Part shown: positions 8,024 to 14,935 of the stretch, one piece after another
Numbering within the stretch: position 1 is the first letter of the stretch
Layout of the letters: the number at the start of each line of letters is the position of its first letter
Source: Actinomycetes bacterium
Lineage (GTDB): Bacteria; Actinomycetota; Actinomycetes; Propionibacteriales; Nocardioidaceae
Assembly (NCBI GenBank): GCA_023396115.1
Contig: JAEWXC010000072.1
Location: forward strand, 1 to 25,841
Length of the DNA stretch: 25,841 bases
Direction: 5' to 3'
Translations under genes and position numbers: made by a program
Notes under the pieces: generated by a model
What the model was told of the DNA's origin: nothing
What the model saw: only the letters and a program-made list of their open reading frames with translations
The model's database searches: none

Positions 8024-9045
8024 AGGAGTCCGGCCTCGGTCATCAGGCGGGTCACCTCGGGCCCGTTCAGGGAGGAGACGTCGATGGTCGGCGGCTCGAG
8101 CTCGGAGAACGGCTTGACGCCCTGGCCCAGGTCGACCTCGGGGTTGAGCGGGTACTCCAGCGCGTAGGAGTCGGCCATCGCCTGCTGTCCTGCGGTCGAG
8201 GTGAGGAACTCGATGAAGCGCTGCGCGTCGGCCTGGTGCTCCGACGACTTCAACACCCCGGCGCCGGAGACCGAGACGAAGGCTCCCGGGTCCTGGCTGT
8301 TGAAGAAGTGCAGGGCGCTGTCGTCGGAGTTGTCGCCGGCCTCCTTCTGGTCGCGGTACCAGTAGTAGTGGTAGGCGATCCCGGCCTCGACGTCGCCGGC
8401 ATTGACCGACTGGAGCACGACCAGATTGTTCTGCAGCTCCTCGCCGTTGGCGGCCAGCCCCTTCAGCCAGGCGCGGGTCTTCTCCTCGCCCTGGGTCTCC
8501 AGGACCGCGCTGACGATCGCCTGGAAGTCGGCGCCGGTGGGGGAGAAGGAGATGCGTCCCTTCCACTCGGGCTCCGCGAACTCCATGATCGAGCGTGGCA
8601 TGTCGGCCTCGGTCGCGGCGTCGGTGTTGTACATGACCACGGTGGAGCGAGCGATGAAGCCGGTCCAGTTGCCGGAGCTCGGGACGTACTGCTCGGGGAT
8701 CCGGGCCAGGGCCTCCTCCGACACCGGGGCGAAGAGATCGGCGTTGTCCACGATGCTCATGGCCGGTGAGTTCTCGGTGAGGAAGACGTCGGCCGGGGAC
8801 CTGTCGGCCTCGGCAACGATCTGGTTGGCCATCTCGAGGTCCTTGCCGTTGCGCAGCTCGACGTCGAGCCCGGTCTCTTCCTCGAAGAGCGGGACGATCT
8901 TCTCCATCAGCTCCTGGTGCTGGGCGTTGTAGACGACCAGGTCCGGTTCTCCCTGGAGCAGGCCGCAGCCGGTCAGGGGCAGCAGCAACGCCAGGCTGGC
9001 GGCTCCGGCGATCAGGCGGGTACGGGTCGGGAGAGGCTGGCGCAC
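8020..9045 (-). CDS. fbpA: Fe(III)-binding lipoprotein of ABC transporter
   Basis: A 341-residue extracellular binding lipoprotein. The signal is Arg-rich, then a hydrophobic stretch and lipobox LTGC with lipidated Cys27. The family's iron ligands appear to be kept: His43 (AQHQE), Glu91 (TENSPA) and the Tyr pair Tyr227-Tyr228 inside YHYYWY (225-230), as in FbpA/FutA-type proteins. GTG at 9045 is preferred: CGAGGA lies about 6 nt upstream and the signal peptide then has normal length. The ATG at 9081 lies inside the iron box and would add 12 residues before the signal. First gene of the transporter operon, overlapping the permease. Likely derepressed when iron is scarce. Confidence 0.92.
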   Translation of the reverse strand: MRQPLPTRTRLIAGAASLALLLPLTGCGLLQGEPDLVVYNAQHQELMEKIVPLFEEETGLDVELRNGKDLEMANQIVAEADRSPADVFLTENSPAMSIVDNADLFAPVSEEALARIPEQYVPSSGNWTGFIARSTVVMYNTDAATEADMPRSIMEFAEPEWKGRISFSPTGADFQAIVSAVLETQGEEKTRAWLKGLAANGEELQNNLVVLQSVNAGDVEAGIAYHYYWYRDQKEAGDNSDDSALHFFNSQDPGAFVSVSGAGVLKSSEHQADAQRFIEFLTSTAGQQAMADSYALEYPLNPEVDLGQGVKPFSELEPPTIDVSSLNGPEVTRLMTEAGLL

Positions 9046-9068
9046 GGTGGTCCTCGACGAGTGGGGGA

Positions 9069-9087
9069 ACAGGTAAGGCATACCTTA
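9069..9087 (-). promoter_or_regulatory. DtxR/IdeR-type iron box of the transporter operon
   Basis: ACAGGTAAGGCATACCTTA matches 16 of 19 positions of TWAGGTWAGSCTWACCTWA. The inner GGTAAGG...CCTTACC is strongly palindromic. It lies 24-42 bp upstream of the lipoprotein GTG and contains the -10-like minus-strand TAAGGT, so repressor binding would cover the promoter. Confidence 0.78.
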
Positions 9088-9098
9088 CCGATTCGGAA

Positions 9099-9116
9099 GG
9101 TTAGCGAACGTTAACC
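9099..9116. promoter_or_regulatory. Palindromic operator-like site upstream of acyl-CoA dehydrogenase
   Basis: GGTTAGCGAACGTTAACC is an 18-bp imperfect palindrome (7 of 9 pairs). It covers the expected -35 region of the rightward promoter, whose -10 is at 9125. It may be a TetR- or similar-type operator. The half-site spacing differs from the iron boxes. Confidence 0.4.
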
Positions 9117-9124
9117 CGGGTGGC

Positions 9125-9130
9125 TACGAT
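9125..9130 (+). promoter_or_regulatory. Leaderless-type -10 of acyl-CoA dehydrogenase
   Basis: TACGAT is followed by 7 nt and the ATG at 9138. This spacing favours 9138 over the in-frame GTG (9120) and ATG (9129), which lie upstream of or inside the -10. Confidence 0.5.
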
Positions 9131-9137
9131 GCAGGGC

Positions 9138-10331
9138 ATGACCTTCGAGCTGTCCAGGGAGCACGAGGAGTTCCGGCGCACCGTCCGGGACTTCGCCGAG
9201 AGCCAGATCGCCCCGCACGCGGCCCAGTGGGACCGCGACCACCACTTCCCGACCGACGTGGTGCAGCAGATGGGCGACCTGGGACTGATGGGCCTGACTG
9301 CCCCCGAGGAGTACGGCGGCGCCGGACTGGACGGGTCCGACGGTCCGTTCACCAGCCTGTGCCTGGCCATCGAGGAGATCGGCCGCGTCGACCAGTCGAT
9401 GGGCATCACCCTCGAGGCCGCGGTCGGACTGGGGATCAACCCGATCCTCACCTACGGCACCGCCGAGCAGAAGGAACGTTGGCTCCCCGACCTGGTCGCC
9501 GGGCAGCGGCTGGCCGGCTTCGGCCTCACCGAGCCGGGCGCCGGGTCCGACGCCGGCGCCACCCGCACCCGTGCCGACCTGGTGGACGGCGAGTGGGTGG
9601 TCAACGGGTCCAAGCAGTTCATCACCAACTCCGGCTCATCGATCACCTCGCTGGTCACTGTCACCGCCCGGACCGGGGAGCGCCCCGACGGTCGTCCCGA
9701 GATCAGCACCGTCGTGGTGCCCTCCGACACGCCCGGCTTCACCGCCGAGAAGTCCTACGACAAGCTCGGCTGGCACGCATCCGACACCCACCCGCTGAGC
9801 TTCGTCGACGCCCGGGTGCCCGCCTCGCACCTGCTGGGGGAGCGGGGCCGCGGCTACGCCCAGTTCCTGGCCACCCTCGACGACGGCCGGGTGGCGATCT
9901 CGGCGCTCGCGGTCGGGCTGCTCCAGGCCTGCCTGGACGCCTGCGTCACCTACGCGGGGGAGCGGCAGACCTTCGGTGGACCGATCGGGCGCAAGCAGGG
10001 GGTCGCGTTCCAGATCGCCGACCTGCAGGTGATGCTTGAGACCTCCCGGCTGCTGACCTACCGGGCCGCGGCGATGAAGGACGCCGGACTGGAGAGCCCC
10101 GCCCGGGTGGCGGAGTTCAAGCAGGCCGCGGCGATCGCCAAGCTGCACTCCACCGAGTCGGCGGTGACCGGCACCCGGATCGCCACCCAGGTCTTCGGCG
10201 GCTACGGCTTCATGGAGGAGTACCCGGTGGCCCGCTTCTACCGCGACGCCAAGATCCTGGAGATCGGCGAGGGCACCTCCGAGGTGCAGCGGATGCTCAT
10301 CGCCCGGGGGCTCGGCCTGCCCGTGGAGTGA
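9138..10331 (+). CDS. Acyl-CoA dehydrogenase
   Basis: A 397-residue FAD enzyme that oxidises an acyl-CoA to the 2-enoyl-CoA, passing electrons to electron-transfer flavoprotein. Seen: the FAD/substrate loop GFGLTEPGAGSDAG around 133-146, then the C-terminal four-helix region with QTFGGPIGRKQGVAFQIADLQ and the family signature ending EIGEGTSEVQR, placing catalytic Glu at 378. Length is normal for short-chain or branched-chain acyl-CoA dehydrogenases (isovaleryl-, isobutyryl- or glutaryl-CoA-like), but the acyl preference cannot be read. It is divergent from the iron operon, with its own palindromic site upstream, and is followed by a weak hairpin. No other catabolic gene is adjacent. Confidence 0.92.
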   Translation: MTFELSREHEEFRRTVRDFAESQIAPHAAQWDRDHHFPTDVVQQMGDLGLMGLTAPEEYGGAGLDGSDGPFTSLCLAIEEIGRVDQSMGITLEAAVGLGINPILTYGTAEQKERWLPDLVAGQRLAGFGLTEPGAGSDAGATRTRADLVDGEWVVNGSKQFITNSGSSITSLVTVTARTGERPDGRPEISTVVVPSDTPGFTAEKSYDKLGWHASDTHPLSFVDARVPASHLLGERGRGYAQFLATLDDGRVAISALAVGLLQACLDACVTYAGERQTFGGPIGRKQGVAFQIADLQVMLETSRLLTYRAAAMKDAGLESPARVAEFKQAAAIAKLHSTESAVTGTRIATQVFGGYGFMEEYPVARFYRDAKILEIGEGTSEVQRMLIARGLGLPVE

Positions 10332-10341
10332 GCCCGCGACG

Positions 10342-10375
10342 GGGACACGGAACCGATGAGGCGGTACCGCGTCCC
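10342..10375 (+). terminator. Imperfect hairpin after acyl-CoA dehydrogenase
   Basis: GGGACACGGAACC and GGTACCGCGTCCC pair over 13 bp with two mismatches around an 8-nt loop, 10 bp past the stop codon. No U tract. It may end the dehydrogenase transcript before the promoter at 10397. Confidence 0.4.
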
Positions 10376-10396
10376 AACCTCGGAACCCGGGACAGT

Positions 10397-10402
10397 TAGC
10401 CT
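10397..10402 (+). promoter_or_regulatory. Leaderless-type -10 of gtrA-like gene
   Basis: TAGCCT is followed by 7 nt and the ATG at 10410. It supports that start over the in-frame ATG at 10356. Confidence 0.45.
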
Positions 10403-10409
10403 TGGGCTC

Positions 10410-10973
10410 ATGGGTGCACGCTGGCAGCGACTGCTCGCCGAGGCGGGCAAGTTCATGGCGGTCGGCGGTCTCGCCACCGCGGTGGCCTTCGTGCTGTTCA
10501 ACTTCCTGGTCCACGGAGCGCCCGGTCTGGACGGGCCGCTGGCCGGTCACCCCATCGGTGCCTACGTGCTGGCCAACACCGTCGGCATGGTGATCAGCTA
10601 CCAGGGCACCCGGTCGTGGGCGTTCCGGGACCGCGAGCCGGTGCACGCCGACGGCGGTGTCACCGCCTACTTCGTGATCAACGTGGTGACCATGGCCTTC
10701 CCCGTGGCGTGCCTGTGGATCAGCCGGCACGTGTTCGGGCTGGACGACCCGTTCTCGGACAACATCGCCGCCAACGTGATCGGCCTGACGATGGGCACCT
10801 GGAGCCGGTTCTACCTGTTCCGCCGGTTCGTGTTCCGCCGCCCCGTGGCGCTGCTCAACCTGTACGAGGAGCTCGGCGAGGAGTTCACCGCCGAGCAGTG
10901 TGCCGAGGCCGAGCAGGCCGCCGAGGTCGAGGCAGCCCGCCGTCGACCGGGCGCCGCCGCCCCCGGTGCGTGA
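10410..10973 (+). CDS. GtrA-family membrane protein
   Basis: A 187-residue protein with four predicted membrane helices (about 12-34, 50-65, 84-105, 116-133), the layout of the GtrA family. Family members help move polyprenyl-linked sugars across the membrane for cell-surface glycan modification. Seen: KFMAVGGLATAVAFVLFNFL at the start, and SYQGTRSWAFR and FYLFRRFVFR, the typical short positively charged ends after helices 2 and 4. The C-terminal tail (150-187) is rich in Glu and Ala and may form a helix outside the membrane. No glycosyltransferase partner is adjacent, so the substrate is unknown. A second member of this family is at 21275. Confidence 0.85.
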   Translation: MGARWQRLLAEAGKFMAVGGLATAVAFVLFNFLVHGAPGLDGPLAGHPIGAYVLANTVGMVISYQGTRSWAFRDREPVHADGGVTAYFVINVVTMAFPVACLWISRHVFGLDDPFSDNIAANVIGLTMGTWSRFYLFRRFVFRRPVALLNLYEELGEEFTAEQCAEAEQAAEVEAARRRPGAAAPGA

Positions 10974-11004
10974 CCGTCGCAGCAGACCCGTCGGCCCCGG
11001 TCGT

Positions 11005-11010
11005 TAGGCT
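11005..11010 (+). promoter_or_regulatory. Leaderless-type -10 of response regulator
   Basis: TAGGCT followed by 6 nt and the GTG at 11017. No Shine-Dalgarno is seen before the GTG. Confidence 0.5.
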
Positions 11011-11016
11011 GCGCCC

Positions 11017-11835
11017 GTGCCCGAGGAAGCCCTGAGCCCGGAGTCCCCGACCAGCCCGCCCGTCGAGGAGCAGGTCGCTGTTGTCGTCGAGGACGACCCG
11101 GACGTGCGCGACCTCATCGACCTGGTGCTGCTGCGCGCCGGCTTCCGCACCGTGCTCGCCGACAACGGCGTCGCCGGACTGGCCGCGGTGCGCGAGCACC
11201 GTCCGGTGCTGACCACCGTCGACGTGCAGATGCCCGGGATGGACGGGTTCGCGCTGACCCGGGCGATCCGGGAGTTCTCCTCCACCTACCTGATCATGAT
11301 CACCGGCCTGAGCAGCGAGTCCGACCTGCTGGAGGGGTTCGAGGCCGGGGTCGACGACTACCTCACCAAGCCGTTCCGCCCCCGCGAGCTGCGGGCCCGT
11401 GCCGAGTCGATGCTCCGCCGTCCCCGGGTGCGTGAGGACGCGGCCGAGGCCACCGGGGCCAGCGGGTGGGGCAGCGAGCCCGAGCCCGTGGCCGCACCTG
11501 CGGACGAGTCGACCCTGCGCCGGCACCGTGACCTGGTGCTGGACACCGCGAGCCACGAGGTGCGCGTCGCCGACGTGCCGGTGGAGCTCACCCGCACCGA
11601 GTTCGAGCTGCTCGCCTCGCTGCTGGCCACCGGGCGCCGGGTGCGGTCCAAGGCGGACCTGTCGCTGACCCTGCGGGGCCACGAGTACCAGCAGTCGTAC
11701 TTCGTCTACGACGCCGACAAGCGGGCCCTCGAGGTCCACGTGGGGAACCTGCGCCGCAAGCTCGGTGACTCCGCCTCCGCCCCGCGCTACATCGAGACCG
11801 TGCGCGGCGTCGGCTACCGGATGAGCCCGGCCTGA
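11017..11835 (+). CDS. OmpR/PhoB-family response regulator
   Basis: A 272-residue transcription factor. The receiver domain (about 18-135) has the acidic pocket Glu25-Asp26-Asp27, phospho-acceptor Asp69 (VDVQMPGMDG), switch Thr96 and Lys118 (YLTKPF). A 30-residue Ala/Glu/Pro-rich linker (about 138-168) leads to a winged-helix DNA-binding domain (172-270) with ELTRTEFELLASLL, LEVHVGNLRRKLGD and YIETVRGVGYRM. The length is above the usual 225-240 because of an acidic N-terminal extension and the long linker. No histidine kinase is adjacent, so it is an orphan here and its signal is unknown. It converges on the maf gene with only 16 bp between stop codons. Confidence 0.93.
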   Translation: MPEEALSPESPTSPPVEEQVAVVVEDDPDVRDLIDLVLLRAGFRTVLADNGVAGLAAVREHRPVLTTVDVQMPGMDGFALTRAIREFSSTYLIMITGLSSESDLLEGFEAGVDDYLTKPFRPRELRARAESMLRRPRVREDAAEATGASGWGSEPEPVAAPADESTLRRHRDLVLDTASHEVRVADVPVELTRTEFELLASLLATGRRVRSKADLSLTLRGHEYQQSYFVYDADKRALEVHVGNLRRKLGDSASAPRYIETVRGVGYRMSPA

Positions 11836-11851
11836 CCCGGCCGGCCCCGGT

Positions 11852-12517
11852 TCACCCCCGGCGGTTCCACAGGTCGGTCCAGGTGCGCCCCAGGTCGCGC
11901 ACCATCTCCCGCAGCAACGGCAGGCTCACCCCGACCACGTTGTGCGGGTCGCCCTCGATCCGGCTCACGAACGCCCCGCCCAGTCCGTCGATGGTGAACG
12001 CGCCGGCCACGTGCAGCGGCTCCCCGGTCGCCACGTAGGCGTCGATCTCGGCGTCGGTGACCTCGGCGAAGTGGACCGCCGTGCTCGCCGTGGCCAGCAC
12101 ATCGGCGCCGGTGGACAGGTCGCGCAGCGCGTGCCCGGAGTGCAGCACCCCGGAACGACCGCGCATCGAGCGCCACCGGGCCACCGCGTTCTCGGCGGTG
12201 CCGGGCTTGCCCAGCGCCTCGCCGTCGACCTCCAGCACCGAGTCGCAACCCAGCACCAGCGCCCCGGAAGGCAGGTCGTCCCGCTCGGCCACGGCACGGC
12301 ACTTCAACCCGGCCAGACCCTCGGCCAGCGCAGCAGGCGGCAGCCCGTCGAGCACCGACTCGTCCACCCCGGAGACCACCACGTGCGGCTCGATCCCGGC
12401 GCTGCGCAGCGTGGCCAGGCGCGCCGGGGAGGCCGAGGCCAGCACCAGCGGCTGCCGGGCGCCGGCAGCCGGCTCACCCACCGGGTCGTTCACTGGGTCA
12501 GTCACCGTGCCACTCAC
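11852..12517 (-). CDS. maf: Maf-family nucleotide pyrophosphatase
   Basis: A 221-residue Maf protein, a house-cleaning pyrophosphatase acting on non-canonical or modified nucleoside triphosphates and linked to septum inhibition. Seen: LASASPARLATLRSAG at 26-41, VDES at 51-54, GCDSVLEVDG with Asp92, GKPGTAENA at 103-111 and the C-terminal block GEPLHVAGAFTIDGLGGAF at 165-183. Most close relatives begin SxSxRR; here it is SASPAR. The first 20 residues are an unconserved extension, and later GTG codons are possible starts. GTG at 12517 overlaps the stop of the upstream peptidase gene by 4 nt (GTGA), implying coupling. In mycobacteria maf also lies near accD5, accE5 and birA. Confidence 0.92.
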   Translation of the reverse strand: MSGTVTDPVNDPVGEPAAGARQPLVLASASPARLATLRSAGIEPHVVVSGVDESVLDGLPPAALAEGLAGLKCRAVAERDDLPSGALVLGCDSVLEVDGEALGKPGTAENAVARWRSMRGRSGVLHSGHALRDLSTGADVLATASTAVHFAEVTDAEIDAYVATGEPLHVAGAFTIDGLGGAFVSRIEGDPHNVVGVSLPLLREMVRDLGRTWTDLWNRRG

Positions 12518-14220
12518 AGGCGGCGCAGCGCGTCGGCGAGCGGGTCCAGCCCGATCGACCCCAGGTCCAGGGCGGCCCGGTGGAACGCCTTGAGGTCGAA
12601 GTCCTCGCCGTGCCGTGCCCGGGCCTCCTCGCGGGCCTCCAACCAGATCCGCTCGCCCACCTTGTAGGAGGGCGCCTGACCCGGCCAGCCCAGGTAACGC
12701 TTGACCTCGAACTGGATGAACGCGTCGTCCATCCGTACGTGCGCGCGCATGAACTCCAGGCCCAGCTCCGGGGTCCAGGTCTCCCCGACGTGGAAGTCCC
12801 AGGGGTTCGGCGGGATCTCCAGCTCCAGATGCATGCCCAGGTCGACGATCACCCGTGCCGCACGGAACGACTGGGCGTCCAGCATCCCCAGCCGGTCCGC
12901 CGGGTCGGCCAGGTAGCCCAGCTCGTCCATCAGTCGCTCCGAGTACAGCGCCCAGCCCTCGCCGTGGCCCGAGACCCAGCACATCAGCCGCTGCCACCGG
13001 TTCAGCAGCTCCGAGCGCACCGTGGTCTGGCCGACCTGCAGGTGGTGGCCGGGGACGCCCTCGTGGAAGACGGTGGTGACCTCACGCCACGGGCTGAACG
13101 TGGTGACACCCTCGGGGACCTCCCACCACATCCGACCCGGCCGGGTGAAGTTTTCCGAGGGGCCGGTGTAGTAGATGCCGCCGTCGTGGGTGGGGGCGAT
13201 CATGCACTCGATCCGGCGGATCTGGTCGGGGATGTCGAAGTGCACCCCGTCCATCTCGGCCAGGGTCTTGTCGGCCAGGGCCTGCATCCACTCGCGGAAC
13301 GCCTCAGCGCCCTCGATCTGGCGCGACGGGTCGGCGTCCAGGTGGGCCACGACCTCGGCGATGCTCCCGGCGCCGGGCAGGATCCGGCGGCCGGTGGCGA
13401 GCATGTCGTCCTCGATCCGCGCCAGCTCGGCCCAACCCCAGGCGTAGGTCTCGTCGAAGTCGATCCGGGCGCCCAGGAAGGTGCGCGAGGCCAGGGCGTA
13501 GGCCTCCCGGCCAACGGCCTCCTTGGCGCGGCCCTGGGGCTCCATCTCGTCGGAGAGGAACAGTCCGAAGTCGGCGAAGGCACGCCGGGCGTCGCCGGCG
13601 GCCCGGGTCAGCTGCTCGCGCAGGTCCGCGGGGAGCGACTCGTCGGCCACGGCGGGCGCGACGATGGTGGTGAAGACGTCCGGGCCGGAGCCGGTCGCCG
13701 CGGTCCAGCCCTCGATCTGGGTGGCGACCTCGGCGTACTGGCGGGCCGCGACCACGTTCCCCTGCGCGGCCTCGTCGGCGTAGGTGACCCGCAGGTCGCG
13801 CAGCGCACCCCCGATCCCGGCCAGCCGGGCCGCGACGGCCGCCCAGGCCTCGGCGGAGTCGGTGTCCATCAGGTCGAAGACCTGGCGCAGCTCGTGCACC
13901 GGGGAGGAGATGACGCTCAGGTCGCAACGGCTCACCCCGGCCTCGGCCTGCTCGACGGCCAGCCCCAGCCGCTCGACGAACGCGGCCTGGGCGGTCCGCT
14001 CCCGCTCGTCGACCGGCGTCGCGGCCCGGGCAGCGGCCAGCGCGTCGGCGGTCACCCGCTCCCGGGCGGCGAACCCGGCCGGCGACAGGTCGGGCAGTTC
14101 GCTGTCGTGGCCCTTCACCCCCAGGTAGGTGGCGGTGATCGGGTCCAGCGCGCAGTAGTCGGCGACGTACTGCTCGGCGATGGCGTCCACGGGGCGGAGC
14201 TGCTGCTCGGTCTGCGTCAT
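12514..14220 (-). CDS. DUF885-family metallopeptidase-like protein
   Basis: A 568-residue protein of the DUF885 family (gluzincin-like peptidases). The zinc-site region VTTVFHEGVPGHHLQ (381-395) carries His386-Glu387 and His392/His393, a variant of HExxH with an insert. HGEGWALYSE at 419-428 supplies a likely third ligand Glu421. No signal peptide or membrane helix is seen, so it is probably cytoplasmic; a role in turning over peptides is inferred from the family only. ATG at 14220 is preferred: a CAGACT -10-like box sits 6 nt upstream, and the longer frame upstream reads through an unrelated gene. First gene of a two-gene unit with maf. Confidence 0.87.
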   Translation of the reverse strand: MTQTEQQLRPVDAIAEQYVADYCALDPITATYLGVKGHDSELPDLSPAGFAARERVTADALAAARAATPVDERERTAQAAFVERLGLAVEQAEAGVSRCDLSVISSPVHELRQVFDLMDTDSAEAWAAVAARLAGIGGALRDLRVTYADEAAQGNVVAARQYAEVATQIEGWTAATGSGPDVFTTIVAPAVADESLPADLREQLTRAAGDARRAFADFGLFLSDEMEPQGRAKEAVGREAYALASRTFLGARIDFDETYAWGWAELARIEDDMLATGRRILPGAGSIAEVVAHLDADPSRQIEGAEAFREWMQALADKTLAEMDGVHFDIPDQIRRIECMIAPTHDGGIYYTGPSENFTRPGRMWWEVPEGVTTFSPWREVTTVFHEGVPGHHLQVGQTTVRSELLNRWQRLMCWVSGHGEGWALYSERLMDELGYLADPADRLGMLDAQSFRAARVIVDLGMHLELEIPPNPWDFHVGETWTPELGLEFMRAHVRMDDAFIQFEVKRYLGWPGQAPSYKVGERIWLEAREEARARHGEDFDLKAFHRAALDLGSIGLDPLADALRRL

Positions 14221-14226
14221 GGGGTC

Positions 14227-14232
14227 AGTCTG
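14227..14232 (-). promoter_or_regulatory. Leaderless-type -10 of DUF885 gene
   Basis: CAGACT (minus strand) then 6 nt (GACCCC) and ATG at 14220. The first base departs from TANNNT. No Shine-Dalgarno. Confidence 0.35.
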
Positions 14233-14285
14233 CCCCGCGCCCCCGACGCGCGACGACCGGGTTTGTGAGTCGGCGGTGGCAGGGC

Positions 14286-14579
14286 TCAGAGCCAGCGCGC
14301 CAGGACCGCGGAGTCGGCGGTCTCGTGCTCGGCGGCCAGCAGCGCCTGCAGGGTGGCGGGGGTCAGTTCCAGCCGGTCCACCTCGGTGGCCCCGACCCCG
14401 CTCGGGCTGGCCTGCCAGGCCCCGGCCCGGGCGGCGTCCGGCGCCGGTGCCGCCTCGGCGTTGTCGATCGCGGCCAGGGCCAGACGCAGGGTGCGGGTGG
14501 CGGCCTTGTCCCGGGCCCGCATCCGCTCGGTCAGCTCGGCGCGCAACTCGCGGCGCAGGGTCTCGGCGGTCCAGGTCAT
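14286..14579 (-). CDS. Short GatB/YqeY-like protein
   Basis: A 97-residue protein. Its N-terminal half, TLRRELRAELTERMRARDKA followed by TRTLRLALAAIDNAEA, matches the start of YqeY proteins, which share the tail domain of the GatB amidotransferase and may bind tRNA. The family is usually about 150 residues; here the second half is short and ends at a normal stop, so it may be a reduced actinobacterial form. Two ATGs are possible. The one at 14579 has a CAGGAT box 7 nt upstream; the one at 14588 would add three residues but has AGG directly against it. A single-gene unit between the DUF885 gene and the carboxylase terminator. Confidence 0.72.
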   Translation of the reverse strand: MTWTAETLRRELRAELTERMRARDKAATRTLRLALAAIDNAEAAPAPDAARAGAWQASPSGVGATEVDRLELTPATLQALLAAEHETADSAVLARWL

Positions 14580-14586
14580 GGCGGCC

Positions 14587-14592
14587 ATCCTG
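14587..14592 (-). promoter_or_regulatory. Leaderless-type -10 of YqeY-like gene
   Basis: CAGGAT (minus strand), 7 nt, then ATG at 14579. It could instead be a weak AGGA ribosome site for the same ATG. Confidence 0.3.
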
Positions 14593-14640
14593 TCGCGACC
14601 CGTACCCGCGGGGCACCTGCTTTTCCGGGCCCCGGAGACG

Positions 14641-14677
14641 CCGCAGGGGCGGGACCGTGGTGGTCCCGCCCCTGCGG
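14641..14677 (-). terminator. Strong hairpin terminator after accE
   Basis: A perfect 16-bp stem (CCGCAGGGGCGGGACC and its complement) with a 5-nt loop GTGGT, 18 bp past the accE stop. No U tract. It closes the accD-accE unit and separates it from the YqeY-like gene. Confidence 0.82.
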
Positions 14678-14695
14678 ATCGGTGCTCGTGCTGCG

Positions 14696-14935
14696 TCAGC
14701 GCGGCAGGCCGCTGGTCCGCCAGCCGCCGGCCCCGTGGGGCAGGCTGCGACGGGCCAGACGGTGCGGGGCGTTCCAGGACGGGACCGGCTTGCGTGCCGG
14801 TGCCCCGCCCGCGGACCCCAGGGCCGATAACACCGCCACCACGGCGGCGATCTCCTCGGGCGTCGCGTCCGGGTTGACCACCTGCAGCAGCGGACGCTGC
14901 TCGGTGGCACCCTCGGTCGGCTGCTGCTCGGTCAC
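14696..14935 (-). CDS. accE: Acyl-CoA carboxylase epsilon subunit
   Basis: A 79-residue actinobacterial epsilon subunit, which stabilises the alpha-beta acyl-CoA carboxylase complex and raises its activity. The core VNPDATPEEIAAVVAVLSAL (about 21-40) is the family hallmark: a short strand, then a helix starting TPEE. The basic C-terminal half (SWNAPHRLARR, GGWRTSGLPR) with two Trp is also typical. The GTG start at 14935 overlaps the accD stop by 4 nt (GTGA), so translation is coupled to the beta subunit and the two should be made in step. A strong hairpin follows. Confidence 0.9.
   Translation of the reverse strand: MTEQQPTEGATEQRPLLQVVNPDATPEEIAAVVAVLSALGSAGGAPARKPVPSWNAPHRLARRSLPHGAGGWRTSGLPR

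Noticed and set aside
6580..8566. Permease start at the ATG at 8566
   Set aside because: It would overlap most of the second half of the binding-protein gene and add an Arg/Gly-rich out-of-frame peptide of about 180 residues.
9099..9116. A third iron box next to the transporter promoter
   Set aside because: AGGTTAG and the TAACC half are too far apart (19 bp instead of 15 across the core) and CT/AG centre bases are missing, so it does not fit the DtxR/IdeR pattern.
11836..11851. Shared bidirectional terminator between the response regulator and maf
   Set aside because: The 16-bp gap is only a GC-rich CCGGCCGG palindrome with no room for a loop.
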